From NCBI GenBank assembly GCA_947446855.1, contig CANFIH010000008.1, forward strand, positions 1 to 53,234: DNA of 53,234 nucleotides, given 5' to 3'. Under the pieces are notes generated by a model. It had not been told where the DNA came from and did no database searches. It was given only the letters and a program-made list of their open reading frames with translations. Positions 1-11,812 of the stretch are shown here, piece by piece. A program made the position numbers and the translations under genes. The stretch comes from Burkholderiales bacterium. GTDB lineage: Bacteria; Pseudomonadota; Gammaproteobacteria; Burkholderiales; Burkholderiaceae_C. Positions within the stretch are counted from its first letter, which is position 1; each line of letters begins with the position of its first letter.

Positions 1-57
1 AGTAAAATCAGGGTTAATCCTCAAAGTTTTTGATTTCCATCATTAAAGAGACCACTC

Positions 58-594
58 ATGTCCTTAGACAACGTTACCCCCGGCCCGAAATGTCCTGACG
101 AATTCAACGTGATCATCGAAATCCCGATGAACGCTGACCCCGTGAAGTACGAAGTGGATAAAGCCACTGGCGCGATTTTTGTGGACCGTTTCATGAGCAC
201 GGCCATGCATTACCCCACCAACTACGGTTACGTGCCAAAAACCATGTCCGGTGATGGTGACCCCGTGGACGTGCTGGTGATTACCCCCGTGCCGCTGATT
301 CCTGGTGTCGTGGTTCCTTGCCGCGTCATCGGTATTCTGATGATGGAAGATGAAGCCGGTATGGACGGCAAGGTGCTGGCTGTGCCCACCAACAAAATTC
401 TGTCCCTCTACAGCCGTTGGACAAAGCCTGAAGATCTGCAACCCCTGCGTCTGAAGACCATTGCCCACTTCTTTGAGCACTACAAGGATCTGGAAGAAGG
501 CAAGTGGGTCAAGATTATTGGTTGGGAAGGCCCAGACGCTGCCCGCAAAGAAATCATGGACGGCATCGAGGCCTACAACAAGCTGCAAAGTTAA
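58..594 (+). CDS. ppa: Inorganic pyrophosphatase
   Basis: Soluble family I inorganic pyrophosphatase, which hydrolyses the pyrophosphate released by biosynthetic reactions to two phosphates in the cytoplasm and so pulls those reactions forward. The protein is 178 residues, the normal length for bacterial family I enzymes. The family signature DGDPVDV lies at residues 66-72 and supplies the metal-binding aspartates; the YPTNYGYVP stretch just before it is also typical. The ATG at 58 has a weak purine-rich AAAGAG about 7 bases upstream. The gene stands alone and is followed by a strong hairpin terminator. The assignment is secure. Confidence 0.97.
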   Translation: MSLDNVTPGPKCPDEFNVIIEIPMNADPVKYEVDKATGAIFVDRFMSTAMHYPTNYGYVPKTMSGDGDPVDVLVITPVPLIPGVVVPCRVIGILMMEDEAGMDGKVLAVPTNKILSLYSRWTKPEDLQPLRLKTIAHFFEHYKDLEEGKWVKIIGWEGPDAARKEIMDGIEAYNKLQS

Positions 595-624
595 TGCACT
601 AGCGGCCCCGCGGCCGCCTGATCT

Positions 625-667
625 AACAGCCCGAGTCGATATTGCGTCTGCTCGGGCTGTTTTTTTT
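625..667 (+). terminator. Rho-independent terminator of ppa
   Basis: An 11-bp stem (AACAGCCCGAG at 625-635 pairing with 651-661) with a 15-base loop runs directly into a run of eight T residues (660-667). It separates ppa from the convergent acyltransferase gene that ends at 679. Confidence 0.93.
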
Positions 668-678
668 GCGAAGTGTGG

Positions 679-1866
679 CTAGGTTTGGCGGAATGGGTTG
701 CGTGTATGCAAGTCTTCCATGTAGTTCGCAATGCCACTGCCTTCGCGATGCAAAAAGTTGGCTATTGCGTCGCTGAATTCCCGATGGGCGATCCAATGTG
801 CGCTGCTGGTCTTTACCGGCAGTAAGGCCCGAGCCATTTTGTGTTCACCCTGGGCACCGCCTTCAAAGCGCCGATAGCCGTTGGCAATGCACCAAACAAG
901 CGGCTGGTAGTAACAGGCCTCAAAGTGCAGGCAATCGACCCGCTCCAGAGCGCCCCAATACCGGCCATAGGCAACCTTTTCAAATTCAGGTGCCGAGGCA
1001 GCAGAATTCTGTGATGGGTAGCTGCCGATGGCAATCAGACTGCTGGCAATCGGCCGCCCCTCGCGTTCAGCTACAAACAGCAACCAGTTTTCCGGCATGG
1101 TCTGCGCCATACGGCTGAAAAAATCTGGATGCAAATAGGGCGAATTGCCATGCTCCAGGTAGGTGCGTTCATAGCAACGGTAGAAAAATTCCCAATCCCC
1201 GGTGCTGATGGCGGCCCCTTCGGAACAACGGAACGTGACTCCCGCTTCACTGACTTTGCGCCGCTCCTGGCGGATTTTCTTGCGCTTGTCTTGAGACAGT
1301 GAGTCCAGAAACGTATCAAAGTCAGGGTAGCCGCCGGGCCGGTTATTCCAGTGAAACTGCACCGTGTGGCGCAGCATCATCCCAGCCTGGGTGCACGCGG
1401 TCATATCTTCTGTGGCGCCAAATAGCAGGTGCAGGGAAGATAGACCCCATTGCTGGCTCAAGCCCACCAAGGTTCGCACCAGAGCTGCACGGGAAACTTC
1501 ATCACGGGCCAGCAGTCTGCTGCCTGGCACCGGGGTAAAGGGCACGGCCACCACCGCCTTTGGGTAGTAGGGCAGGCCGTGCTGTTGGTAGGCATTGGCC
1601 CAGGCAAAGTCAAAGACGTACTCGCCCATCGAGTGGTCCTTGATGTAGAGCACGGTGGCCGCGGCAATGCCTTCGTCGTTGCTAAGCAGGACAAAGCGTG
1701 GCTCCCAGCCGGTGCCGGTACAGGCGCTGCCACTGGCGTGCAATGCGCTCAGGTAAGCGTGGCGCATGAACACACTGCCATGGGGCTGTGCCCGCAGCAG
1801 TGCATCCCAAGCTGCTGCGTCAACGTCTGCGGGCGAGTGGTGCACCTGAATGACATAATCATTCAT
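679..1866 (-). CDS. GNAT-like N-acyltransferase (DUF482/COG3146 family)
   Basis: Resembles the DUF482 family, sometimes labelled peptidogalycan biosynthesis protein, a GNAT/FemAB-type acyltransferase fold; the true substrate is not known. The protein is 395 residues from the ATG at 1866, which has GGAG six bases upstream. A GTG four codons earlier (1878) is also open but less well placed. Family-like stretches are visible: FDFAWANAYQQHGLPYYPK near residue 85, RKKIRQERRKV about 200, and FEGGAQGEHKMARALLP near 340. No signal peptide or membrane segment is seen, so it is probably cytoplasmic. It is divergent from nadE across a 63-base gap that must carry both promoters. The family call is fairly sure; the function is open. 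Confidence 0.82.
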   Translation of the reverse strand: MNDYVIQVHHSPADVDAAAWDALLRAQPHGSVFMRHAYLSALHASGSACTGTGWEPRFVLLSNDEGIAAATVLYIKDHSMGEYVFDFAWANAYQQHGLPYYPKAVVAVPFTPVPGSRLLARDEVSRAALVRTLVGLSQQWGLSSLHLLFGATEDMTACTQAGMMLRHTVQFHWNNRPGGYPDFDTFLDSLSQDKRKKIRQERRKVSEAGVTFRCSEGAAISTGDWEFFYRCYERTYLEHGNSPYLHPDFFSRMAQTMPENWLLFVAEREGRPIASSLIAIGSYPSQNSAASAPEFEKVAYGRYWGALERVDCLHFEACYYQPLVWCIANGYRRFEGGAQGEHKMARALLPVKTSSAHWIAHREFSDAIANFLHREGSGIANYMEDLHTRNPFRQT

Positions 1867-1929
1867 ACCGCGCTCCACAGCGCCACTGCCGCTTGTTTAT
1901 TGTGGCTCTTAACTAAGTATTGCTGGTTC

Positions 1930-3961
<2,032 letters not shown>

Positions 3962-3967
3962 GGCCTG

Positions 3968-3986
3968 GGCCGCTGCTGTGGCGGCC
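3968..3986. terminator. Hairpin between convergent glnB and LOG genes
   Basis: GGCCGC (3968-3973) pairs with GCGGCC (3981-3986) around a 7-base loop, in the 24-base gap between the convergent genes and touching the stop codon of the LOG gene. No clear T tract follows on either strand, so a terminator role is plausible but weak. Confidence 0.4.
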
Positions 3987-4573
3987 TAGATTTGGTCGAG
4001 CTGCGCGATGTGAGATAGACCTGCTGCCTGAACCAATTCCTGGAGCAAATACGCCGGCTCATCACTGGCGCGTATCAGGCCCATTTGCCAATCACCTAAA
4101 AACTGATTAGCAACGGAATGGTGCAAAAACGCGAGTAAACCGCTGTAATAACCAGCCGTGTTGAGCAATCCGATTGGCTTGTCGTGGTATCCAAGCTGGC
4201 GCCAAGTCCACACCTCAAACAGTTCTTCCAGGGTTCCAATGCCACCGGGCAGGGCCAAAAATGCATTGGCACGCTCTGCCATCATGCGTTTTCGGTCGTG
4301 CATGTTGTCGACGATATGCAGCTCGGTGCAGCCATGGTGTGCCCATTCCTTTTCCATCAGCGCCTTGGGGATGATGCCGACCACACGTCCACCTGCGGCT
4401 AACGTGGCATCCGCCACCAAGCCCATCAGTCCCCCACTTCCACCGCCGTATACCAACTGCCCACCATGGGCAGCAATCCATTGGCCTACGGTAACGGCGG
4501 CTTGGGCATATAGAGGGTCTGTGCCAGGCTTTGAGCCGCAATACACACAAACAGAAAAGAGGGGAGTGGTCAT
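3986..4573 (-). CDS. LOG family nucleotide phosphoribohydrolase
   Basis: TIGR00730/LOG family protein of 195 residues. Members cleave nucleoside 5'-monophosphates to base and ribose 5-phosphate, including cytokinin precursors; the bacterial physiological substrate is often not cytokinin. Diagnostic motifs are the GGGSGGLMG loop (43-51), MHDRK around 92-96, and the catalytic PGGIGTLEE (109-117). The start is the ATG at 4573, which overlaps the dgkA stop as ATGA. A longer in-frame opening runs 14 codons upstream inside dgkA but is not needed. It is the last gene of a minus-strand chain beginning with the ECF sigma factor at 7155. Confidence 0.9.
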   Translation of the reverse strand: MTTPLFSVCVYCGSKPGTDPLYAQAAVTVGQWIAAHGGQLVYGGGSGGLMGLVADATLAAGGRVVGIIPKALMEKEWAHHGCTELHIVDNMHDRKRMMAERANAFLALPGGIGTLEELFEVWTWRQLGYHDKPIGLLNTAGYYSGLLAFLHHSVANQFLGDWQMGLIRASDEPAYLLQELVQAAGLSHIAQLDQI

Positions 4574-4968
4574 ACCAAGCAGTGGTAAAGGGCAGCGAAC
4601 CAGACGCCGCAGCAAAAAATCAGACTTAGAAATACGGCCGCACTGCCCATGTCCTTGGCGCGTTTGGACAGGTCATGCCACTCCGGACCAACCCGGTCTA
4701 TGGCGGCTTCGATAGCTGAATTCAGCAATTCCACTGCCATTAACGCCATAACACTGCCAGCCAGCACCGCAACTTCCATCCAATTGCGGCCCAGCCAGAA
4801 GGACAGCGGTAGCAGAAATATTGCGGCAAAGACTTCTTGGCGAAATGCCGTTTCGCTCCAGCCGGCGCGCAGACCTGCCGCAGAGTAGCCCGCAGCGTGC
4901 CAGACCCGGCTAATGCCTCTGCGTAATTTTTGCGGATTGACTGGTGTTGCCGTTTCCGGGCGTGGCAT
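4570..4968 (-). CDS. dgkA: Diacylglycerol kinase
   Basis: Small integral membrane kinase that phosphorylates diacylglycerol (or undecaprenol in some members) to recycle lipid by-products in the inner membrane. The 132-residue protein has the signature ELLNSAIEAAID at 80-91, with the catalytic glutamate and metal-binding residues, followed by KRAKDMGSAAV (102-112). Three hydrophobic helices are visible at about 46-60, 65-80 and 107-128. The stop codon overlaps the LOG start (ATGA), and the RDD gene ends only 13 bases upstream, so these are very likely one transcript. Confidence 0.93.
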   Translation of the reverse strand: MPRPETATPVNPQKLRRGISRVWHAAGYSAAGLRAGWSETAFRQEVFAAIFLLPLSFWLGRNWMEVAVLAGSVMALMAVELLNSAIEAAIDRVGPEWHDLSKRAKDMGSAAVFLSLIFCCGVWFAALYHCLV

Positions 4969-4981
4969 GGTGCGTTCTTGC

Positions 4982-5461
4982 TTAACGGTTCAGGGGTTGT
5001 GAGCTTACCAGCCGCGTACCCGCCCAAACGTCATGCCAGAACTGGCCCTGGGACTGGAATCGGCTCAGCAGTGCCCACACCACTATCCAGCCCACCACCA
5101 AGACCGCCACCTCAGGGCCTGGAAGATTGAATGGCGCCAGTGCGACCAAGGGCGGCAAAAACCAGACCCAGCTCAGCACATAGCGGCCAAGTGCTCGGCG
5201 CTGACTGATAGCTTTCCCTTCACGGTCGACCACCCGGATGTTCCATGTTTTCATCGCCAGAGTCTGGCCCTTGGCCCAGAACCAGACAAAGTAAATACCG
5301 AACACGACAAACAGGAAGGCCTGCAGTGCGTTGCGGTTATCCATGGCATTTCGAGTCTGACTGAGTGTGCCAAACAAATAGCCAGCGATAAAGACCACGC
5401 CAAACAGCAATACTCCCTCGTAGGCCCAGCAGGCCAAGCGGCGCCAAATACTCGGAGTCAT
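4982..5461 (-). CDS. RDD family membrane protein
   Basis: RDD-domain membrane protein of 159 residues, of unknown molecular role (some members have been linked to ion transport). Hydrophobic segments lie near residues 12-33, 48-64 and 112-132. The family motif between the second and third segments is visible as GQTLAMKTWNIRVVDREG (about 65-83). Translation should begin at the ATG at 5461, which shares its A with the TGA of the preceding DUF3106 gene (TGATG), so the two genes are probably translationally coupled. A TTG one codon earlier is the alternative. Confidence 0.87.
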   Translation of the reverse strand: MTPSIWRRLACWAYEGVLLFGVVFIAGYLFGTLSQTRNAMDNRNALQAFLFVVFGIYFVWFWAKGQTLAMKTWNIRVVDREGKAISQRRALGRYVLSWVWFLPPLVALAPFNLPGPEVAVLVVGWIVVWALLSRFQSQGQFWHDVWAGTRLVSSQPLNR

Positions 5462-6147
5462 CAAGGTAGGGTGGGCAGTGCAGACGATGCCGTTGGCGGC
5501 GCGCTAGCGGGTACCTGCGGCAAGAGAGTGTTGCGATTCAGTGGTCTTTGCGCTGCAGCAGCCGAGCGCTCACGCTCCGGTGTGTGACGCGTGACCGGCA
5601 CGGCCGCCAATTTGTCGGGCGCAACGGGCTTGATGGCAACTGCGGCTCCTACTGGCCTGACTTTGGCACCATCGGCAAGCTTCTTACGCTCATCAGGGCT
5701 GAGCGCCTGATAGGCCTCCCAGTCAGCGGCGCGGTCAGACTTCGTGATGGTTTTGGTTTGGGCGAAGTTCAGACGCGCCAATTCGCGGTCCTTGGGGGAC
5801 AGGGCTGCCCACTCCACCATGCGACTGTGTAGTTTCTCCCGATCTGGAGCAGCCAGTTTCGAGTATGTGGCGGCCACTGCGAGCCACTTGCGTTTTTGGC
5901 CTTCGCTTAGGGCATTCCAGTGCTTTGCCAGTGGGCTCAGGGCGCTTTGTTCCGCAGCGGACAGCGAAAGCCATTCTGTAGTCACAGTGGCAGCTGTTGC
6001 CGCAGCAGGAGCAGAGGGTGTGGCAATTGGTTGTGCAGACGCAGCCAGAGCAAAAAGGGCCAAAGATGCCAAAACCAAGCCTTTGCCAAAGTGGCCCACC
6101 ACCGGCTGATCAGAAGAAAAAATACTCAATCTATCCCAAGAAAGCAT
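5461..6147 (-). CDS. DUF3106 family exported protein
   Basis: About 228 residues from the ATG at 6147. A signal-peptide-like N terminus (hydrophobic run VLASLALFALAASA with an ASA-Q cleavage site) indicates export to the periplasm. The body contains repeated LSxxEQ/LSPxDRE-type helical stretches (for example WLSLSAAEQSALSPL, WAALSPKDRELAR and YQALSPDERKKL) typical of DUF3106. A basic, proline- and alanine-rich tail follows. The frame stays open upstream to a TTG at 6210 inside the DUF3619 gene. The ATG at 6147 is preferred because it gives a normal signal peptide, although no good ribosome-binding site is seen. Function is unknown. Confidence 0.8.
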   Translation of the reverse strand: MLSWDRLSIFSSDQPVVGHFGKGLVLASLALFALAASAQPIATPSAPAAATAATVTTEWLSLSAAEQSALSPLAKHWNALSEGQKRKWLAVAATYSKLAAPDREKLHSRMVEWAALSPKDRELARLNFAQTKTITKSDRAADWEAYQALSPDERKKLADGAKVRPVGAAVAIKPVAPDKLAAVPVTRHTPERERSAAAAQRPLNRNTLLPQVPASAPPTASSALPTLP

Positions 6148-6160
6148 GAAATGAGGGTCA

Positions 6161-6592
6161 CTAATTGGATTGATTGACACGCAAATATTGCGCGAAACCG
6201 GGGTCAACAAAGGCGGATGGTGGTAATTCGTCGGTCAGCAACTCAGAGTCGACTTCCGCAACCTCCCGGGCTCGCAACTCGTCTTGCAGCACCGCAATGG
6301 AAATCAGGCCTGCAACCAGGGCAACCAATGGGAGCAATGAGGCAATACGGTTCCACAGTCCATCTTCACGGCCACCGAGATGAAGTGCGAGTTCACCAGC
6401 AGACACGGACACGTTATTAGCCACTTGCAAGCTAACAATCTTTCGGTTGGCGATGGCGCGGGTACGGGCGACTTTAAGGCGCTCGCTAATGTCGTGAGGC
6501 AGGCCTTCCGAACCCTCGGACAGCCTGGTTGCTATGGCAGTTCCAAAGGCGTCCGCGCGGAGCTGTTGTTGGCTATTCACCTGCGTATTCAT
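6161..6592 (-). CDS. DUF3619 family membrane protein, possible partner of the sigma factor
   Basis: A 143-residue protein with a soluble N-terminal part of about 80 residues, one hydrophobic segment around 83-101 (IASLLPLVALVAGLISIAV) and an acidic C-terminal tail. It matches the DUF3619 family in overall plan. Its ATG overlaps the stop of the ECF sigma factor gene as ATGA. A single-pass membrane protein encoded directly after an ECF sigma factor is the usual arrangement for an anti-sigma factor, so that role is an inference from position and topology. No zinc-binding anti-sigma motif (HxxxCxxC) is present. Confidence 0.8.
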   Translation of the reverse strand: MNTQVNSQQQLRADAFGTAIATRLSEGSEGLPHDISERLKVARTRAIANRKIVSLQVANNVSVSAGELALHLGGREDGLWNRIASLLPLVALVAGLISIAVLQDELRAREVAEVDSELLTDELPPSAFVDPGFAQYLRVNQSN

Positions 6593-7155
6593 AATTTAAT
6601 CCCCTTTGCCCTCAAAGCCTTGCTTAACGCAGAAACTGCCCTAGAGCAGTGCGTCTTAACACTGCCCTGCGAGCATCCCATTGCGGAGGCTGTTTCCGCC
6701 ACATCCATCTCCTCCCAGTAACGCATCAAGAAGGCTTCCCGTTGACGTGTAGGGAGTTGCTGTACTTCGGTCTCAATGCTACGCAAAGTTTGTGCCCGAT
6801 CCGTGATGCTCTCGGCGCTTTCGCCTATGTCATTGCCAGACGAGGCGTCCAGCGACTCCAGTAAATTGAAATCATCGTCGTCGCTGGATGATTCGAAGTC
6901 GCTCATGTTGGAGAAAAGTGCGTTTTGCACTTTTTGCCGTCGAAACCAGTCCAGTGTGCAGTTCGACAGAATGCGTTGGAACAGCATCGGCAATTCCGTT
7001 ACGGGCTTGTGTCCGTAGTGTTCTGCCAGTTTCATCATGCTGTCCTGCACGATGTCCAGCGCCGACTCCTCATTGCGAACGTGATAAATCGAGCGCTTGA
7101 AAGCTCGTTTCTCAACGCTCTTCAGGAATTCGGAAAGTTCGGATTCAGTTGCCAA
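6589..7155 (-). CDS. ECF-type RNA polymerase sigma factor
   Basis: RNA polymerase sigma factor of about 188 residues. Region 2 is visible near the N terminus (AFKRSIYHVRNEESALDIVQDSMMKLAEHY, about 18-47), with the DIVQD core-binding motif. Region 4 lies at the C terminus (LPTRQREAFLMRYWEEMDVAETASAMGCSQGSVKTHCSRA), with a clear helix-turn-helix. An acidic serine/aspartate-rich linker (SSSDDDDFN) joins them. No ATG fits. The proposed start is the TTG at 7155 giving MATESELSEFL; the frame is also open to a TTG at 7293. It heads the minus-strand chain that continues through DUF3619, DUF3106, RDD, dgkA and LOG. Confidence 0.87.
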   Translation of the reverse strand: MATESELSEFLKSVEKRAFKRSIYHVRNEESALDIVQDSMMKLAEHYGHKPVTELPMLFQRILSNCTLDWFRRQKVQNALFSNMSDFESSSDDDDFNLLESLDASSGNDIGESAESITDRAQTLRSIETEVQQLPTRQREAFLMRYWEEMDVAETASAMGCSQGSVKTHCSRAVSALSKALRAKGIKL

Positions 7156-7399
7156 GCCAATAAGTCCGCTGGAAAAACGCCCATTATCACATCTGTCGTG
7201 TGGAAAAATCAGTCCACCATGGCGGATTAGTCTGCGACAGTGCGATAATCCGCGTTGCTCTTCAAAAGGCAAACGGGTCCCGGTCCGACGCAATATTCAC
7301 TGCGTCTATGTCCTGGTCCTTAAGTCCCGACGCGACACCACAAGTGTTTGTGAAGGGGCACCCAAGGTTTTTCGTTAGAGAAATTCACAAAGGTTCATC
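7156..7399. promoter_or_regulatory. Divergent promoter and leader region, sigma factor / ilvB
   Basis: This 244-base gap must hold the promoters of the minus-strand sigma factor chain and of ilvBNC. A small hairpin (GACGCA 7287-7292 with TGCGTC 7301-7306) is visible about 95 bases before ilvB. One frame encodes the short run VYVLVL around 7304-7321, rich in branched-chain codons, but no start codon is available close enough to make a convincing attenuator peptide. No promoter hexamers are assigned with confidence. Confidence 0.4.
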
Positions 7400-9181
7400 A
7401 TGGAAATATCAAAAGCTGAAATCGCTTCAGCGGCGACTGCCGCACAAAAATCTGTCTCTATCCCTGAACTCCGCGGTGCGGAGATCCTCATCAAAGCCTT
7501 GCAGGCCGAAAACGTCAAGTTCGTCTGGGGCTATCCCGGTGGTGCGGTACTGCACATTTACGACGCGTTTTTTAAGCAGGACACCATACAGCACGTGTTG
7601 GTGCGCCATGAACAGGCGGCAGTGCATGCTGCCGATGGCTACGCCCGTGCCACTGGCGACGTAGGGGTGGCTCTGGTCACTTCCGGTCCCGGCGTGACCA
7701 ATGCAGTGACCGGTATTGCAACGGCCTACATGGACAGCATCCCGATGGTCATCATCAGCGGCCAAGTCCCAACCCACGCCATTGGCATGGACGCTTTCCA
7801 AGAGTGCGACGCAGTGGGTATTACCCGTCCTGTGGTCAAGCACAATTTTCTGGTGAAGGACGCCAAAGACCTGGCTGACACACTGAAGAAAGCTTTTCAT
7901 ATTGCGCGCAGTGGCCGTCCAGGCCCTGTGCTGGTAGACATTCCAAAGGACGTGTCCTTTAAGAAGGTGCCTTTCGCCGGTTACCCGACCAGCATCGAAA
8001 TGCGCTCCTACAACCCGGTGCGTAAGGGGCATGGCGGTCAAATCCGCAAGGCCTTGCAATTGCTGCTAGCGGCTAAACGCCCCTACATCTACACCGGCGG
8101 CGGTGTGTTGCTTAGCAATGCATCGGCCGAATTGCGTACTTTGGTTGACATGCTGGGCTACCCCTGCACCAACACACTGATGGGCTTGGGTGCTTACCCG
8201 GCTAGCGACCGCAAATTCCTGGGCATGCTGGGCATGCACGGCACCGTGGAAGCTAACAACGCCATGCAGAACTGTGACGTTCTGCTGGCCGTGGGTGCGC
8301 GTTTCGACGATCGCGTGATTGGCAACCCCAAGCACTTTGCGCAAAATGAACGCAAAATCATCCATATTGATATCGACCCGTCCAGCATCTCCAAGCGCGT
8401 CAAAGTAGACATCCCTATCGTTGGCGATGTAAAAGACGTGTTGAGCGAGATGATTGCCATGATTAAGGAAGGTGCAACCAAGCCCGACGCTGATGCTCTG
8501 GGCTCTTGGTGGGACACTATTGAAGGTTGGCGCAAGCGCGATTGCCTGAAGTACGACCACGGCAAGGGCGATGTAATCAAACCCCAGTTTGTGGTGGAGA
8601 CACTTTGGAACATGACCAAGGATGCCGACACGTACATCACATCCGATGTGGGCCAGCACCAGATGTGGGCAGCGCAGTACTACCGCTTTGATGAGCCGCG
8701 CCGCTGGATCAATTCCGGCGGTCTGGGAACCATGGGCGTGGGTATCCCCTATGCCATGGGCATCAAATTGGCCAAGCCGGAGAGTGAAGTGTTCTGCATC
8801 ACCGGCGAAGGCTCGGTGCAGATGTGCATTCAGGAACTCTCCACGTGCTTGCAGTACAACACGCCTATCAAAATTTGCGCGCTGAACAACCGCTACCTTG
8901 GTATGGTGCGCCAATGGCAGGAGTTGGAGTACGAAGGCCGCTACAGCCACAGCTACATGGACGCACTGCCTAACTTTGTTAAGTTGGCCGAGGCCTATGG
9001 ACATGTGGGTATGCTGATTGAGCGTCCGGAAGATGTGGAACCCGCGCTTCGCGAAGCCCGCAAACTCAAGGACCGTACGGTGTTCATGGACTTCCGTACC
9101 GATCCAACCGAGAACGTGTTCCCCATGGTCAAGGCTGGCATGGGCATTACAGAAATGCTGCTCGGGTCTGAAGACCTGTAA
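7400..9181 (+). CDS. ilvB: Acetolactate synthase, large (catalytic) subunit
   Basis: ThDP- and FAD-dependent acetohydroxyacid synthase catalytic subunit. It condenses two pyruvates, or pyruvate with 2-oxobutyrate, as the first common step to valine, leucine and isoleucine. The 593-residue protein carries the catalytic glutamate E71 (RHEQAAVHAADGYAR). The ThDP/Mg motif begins with GEG at 469-471, a GEG variant of the usual GDG, and ends at NN 496-497. The central FAD region is present. The ATG at 7400 follows an AAAGG. The N-terminal extension of about 20 residues before LRGAEIL is common in betaproteobacteria. The regulatory subunit ilvN follows after 100 bases. Confidence 0.97.
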   Translation: MEISKAEIASAATAAQKSVSIPELRGAEILIKALQAENVKFVWGYPGGAVLHIYDAFFKQDTIQHVLVRHEQAAVHAADGYARATGDVGVALVTSGPGVTNAVTGIATAYMDSIPMVIISGQVPTHAIGMDAFQECDAVGITRPVVKHNFLVKDAKDLADTLKKAFHIARSGRPGPVLVDIPKDVSFKKVPFAGYPTSIEMRSYNPVRKGHGGQIRKALQLLLAAKRPYIYTGGGVLLSNASAELRTLVDMLGYPCTNTLMGLGAYPASDRKFLGMLGMHGTVEANNAMQNCDVLLAVGARFDDRVIGNPKHFAQNERKIIHIDIDPSSISKRVKVDIPIVGDVKDVLSEMIAMIKEGATKPDADALGSWWDTIEGWRKRDCLKYDHGKGDVIKPQFVVETLWNMTKDADTYITSDVGQHQMWAAQYYRFDEPRRWINSGGLGTMGVGIPYAMGIKLAKPESEVFCITGEGSVQMCIQELSTCLQYNTPIKICALNNRYLGMVRQWQELEYEGRYSHSYMDALPNFVKLAEAYGHVGMLIERPEDVEPALREARKLKDRTVFMDFRTDPTENVFPMVKAGMGITEMLLGSEDL

Positions 9182-9281
9182 CCGCTTACCTATCAACTTT
9201 ACCTTTTGACGAATCTATTGTCCGCCAAGCCCTGACGTTACCGCGGCAGGGGGAGGGCGGCGAGAAGAGGAAGCTAGTCTT

Positions 9282-10809
<1,528 letters not shown>

Positions 10810-10827
10810 TCCTTCTGGGTTGCACGC

Positions 10828-10853
10828 AAAAAGGCCACTTATGTGGCCTTTTT
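10828..10853 (+). terminator. Rho-independent terminator of ilvBNC
   Basis: AAAAAGGCCAC (10828-10838) pairs perfectly with GTGGCCTTTTT around a TTAT tetraloop, and the 3' arm itself supplies the T tract. The A-rich 5' arm means it could also work on the opposite strand, though no gene points that way here. Confidence 0.92.
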
Positions 10854-10983
10854 CTATTGTGCAAGTCAAGGTTTTGGTGATGCCTGCGACAATGACGCTG
10901 TGGCTTACACTGGTGCGCCGCACAGGCTGCAGCGATGCAGCAAGTCTTTTTCGATGGATGTTGGATAAAGGTCAGGAACACGT

Positions 10984-11796
10984 ATGCAAGATGGAAATGA
11001 TTCCGCCGCTCAGGACAGTGACACGGTGGTTGTGCGCAAGCCGCGTAAGGGCATCTACATTCTCCCTAATTTGTTTACCCTGGCAGCATTGTTTGGCGGC
11101 TTTTATGCCATCGTGATGGCGGTTGATGGCCGTTTTGATCTTGCGGCTGTGGGCGTTTTTTGTGCCATGGTGCTCGACAGTCTGGACGGCCGTGTAGCGC
11201 GCATGACCAACACGCAAAGCGCCTTTGGTGAGCAAATGGATTCGCTCTCTGACATGGTTTCCTTTGGTGCTGCACCCGCACTCATCTCCTACGTCTGGTC
11301 GCTGCGTGGTCTGGGGCGCTGGGGCTGGTTTGCCGCGTTTGTCTACTGCTCGTGCGCGGCCCTGCGTCTGGCTCGCTTCAACGTGAACACCGGGGTGGTC
11401 GATAAGCGTTATTTTCAAGGACTTCCTTCGCCCGCAGCGGCAGCACTGGTTGCCGGCTTTATTTGGCTAGCCACTGATCTGGGTTACAAAGGCACTGACC
11501 TTACCTGGGCGACCTTTGTGGTGGCTCTGTATGCAGGCTTGACCATGGTGACCAATGTGCCGTTTTACAGCTTCAAAGATATCAGCATGAAGCGCAGTGT
11601 GCCCTTTGCAGTGATCGTCGCAATCGCTTTGGCGATCGCACTGGTGAATCTGGATCCGCCCAAGGTGATCTTTGGCTTGTTCGTGATGTATGGCCTGAGT
11701 GGTTATGTGATTTATGGCGTGCGCAAGTCACGCGGTGTGCAGACCAGCGTCATCAGCACTTCCACCGACGAACCCGACGAGCGCGGCTTGCATTAA
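10984..11796 (+). CDS. pssA: CDP-diacylglycerol-serine O-phosphatidyltransferase
   Basis: Integral membrane CDP-alcohol phosphatidyltransferase making phosphatidylserine, the precursor of phosphatidylethanolamine, from CDP-diacylglycerol and serine. The 270-residue protein has the complete family motif: D65, D68-G69, A72-R73, G82, D86 and D90. Several hydrophobic helices follow (for example 28-48, 52-66, 110-124, 148-164, 178-195, 208-240). An AGGA lies about eight bases before the ATG. leuA begins 16 bases after its stop, so pssA and leuA are probably one transcript separate from ilvBNC. Confidence 0.95.
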   Translation: MQDGNDSAAQDSDTVVVRKPRKGIYILPNLFTLAALFGGFYAIVMAVDGRFDLAAVGVFCAMVLDSLDGRVARMTNTQSAFGEQMDSLSDMVSFGAAPALISYVWSLRGLGRWGWFAAFVYCSCAALRLARFNVNTGVVDKRYFQGLPSPAAAALVAGFIWLATDLGYKGTDLTWATFVVALYAGLTMVTNVPFYSFKDISMKRSVPFAVIVAIALAIALVNLDPPKVIFGLFVMYGLSGYVIYGVRKSRGVQTSVISTSTDEPDERGLH

Positions 11797-11812
11797 TTCA
11801 GGAGAGACAGAC

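Noticed and set aside
7304-7321. VYVLVL codon run as an attenuator peptide for ilvB
   Set aside because: No ATG, GTG or TTG begins a short frame that includes it, and no terminator/antiterminator pair follows.
8066-9196. Long open frame of about 376 codons on the minus strand
   Set aside because: It lies wholly antisense to the strongly conserved ilvB gene, is rich in His/Gly/Ala as expected for a mirror of GC-rich coding DNA, and matches no family that I recognise.
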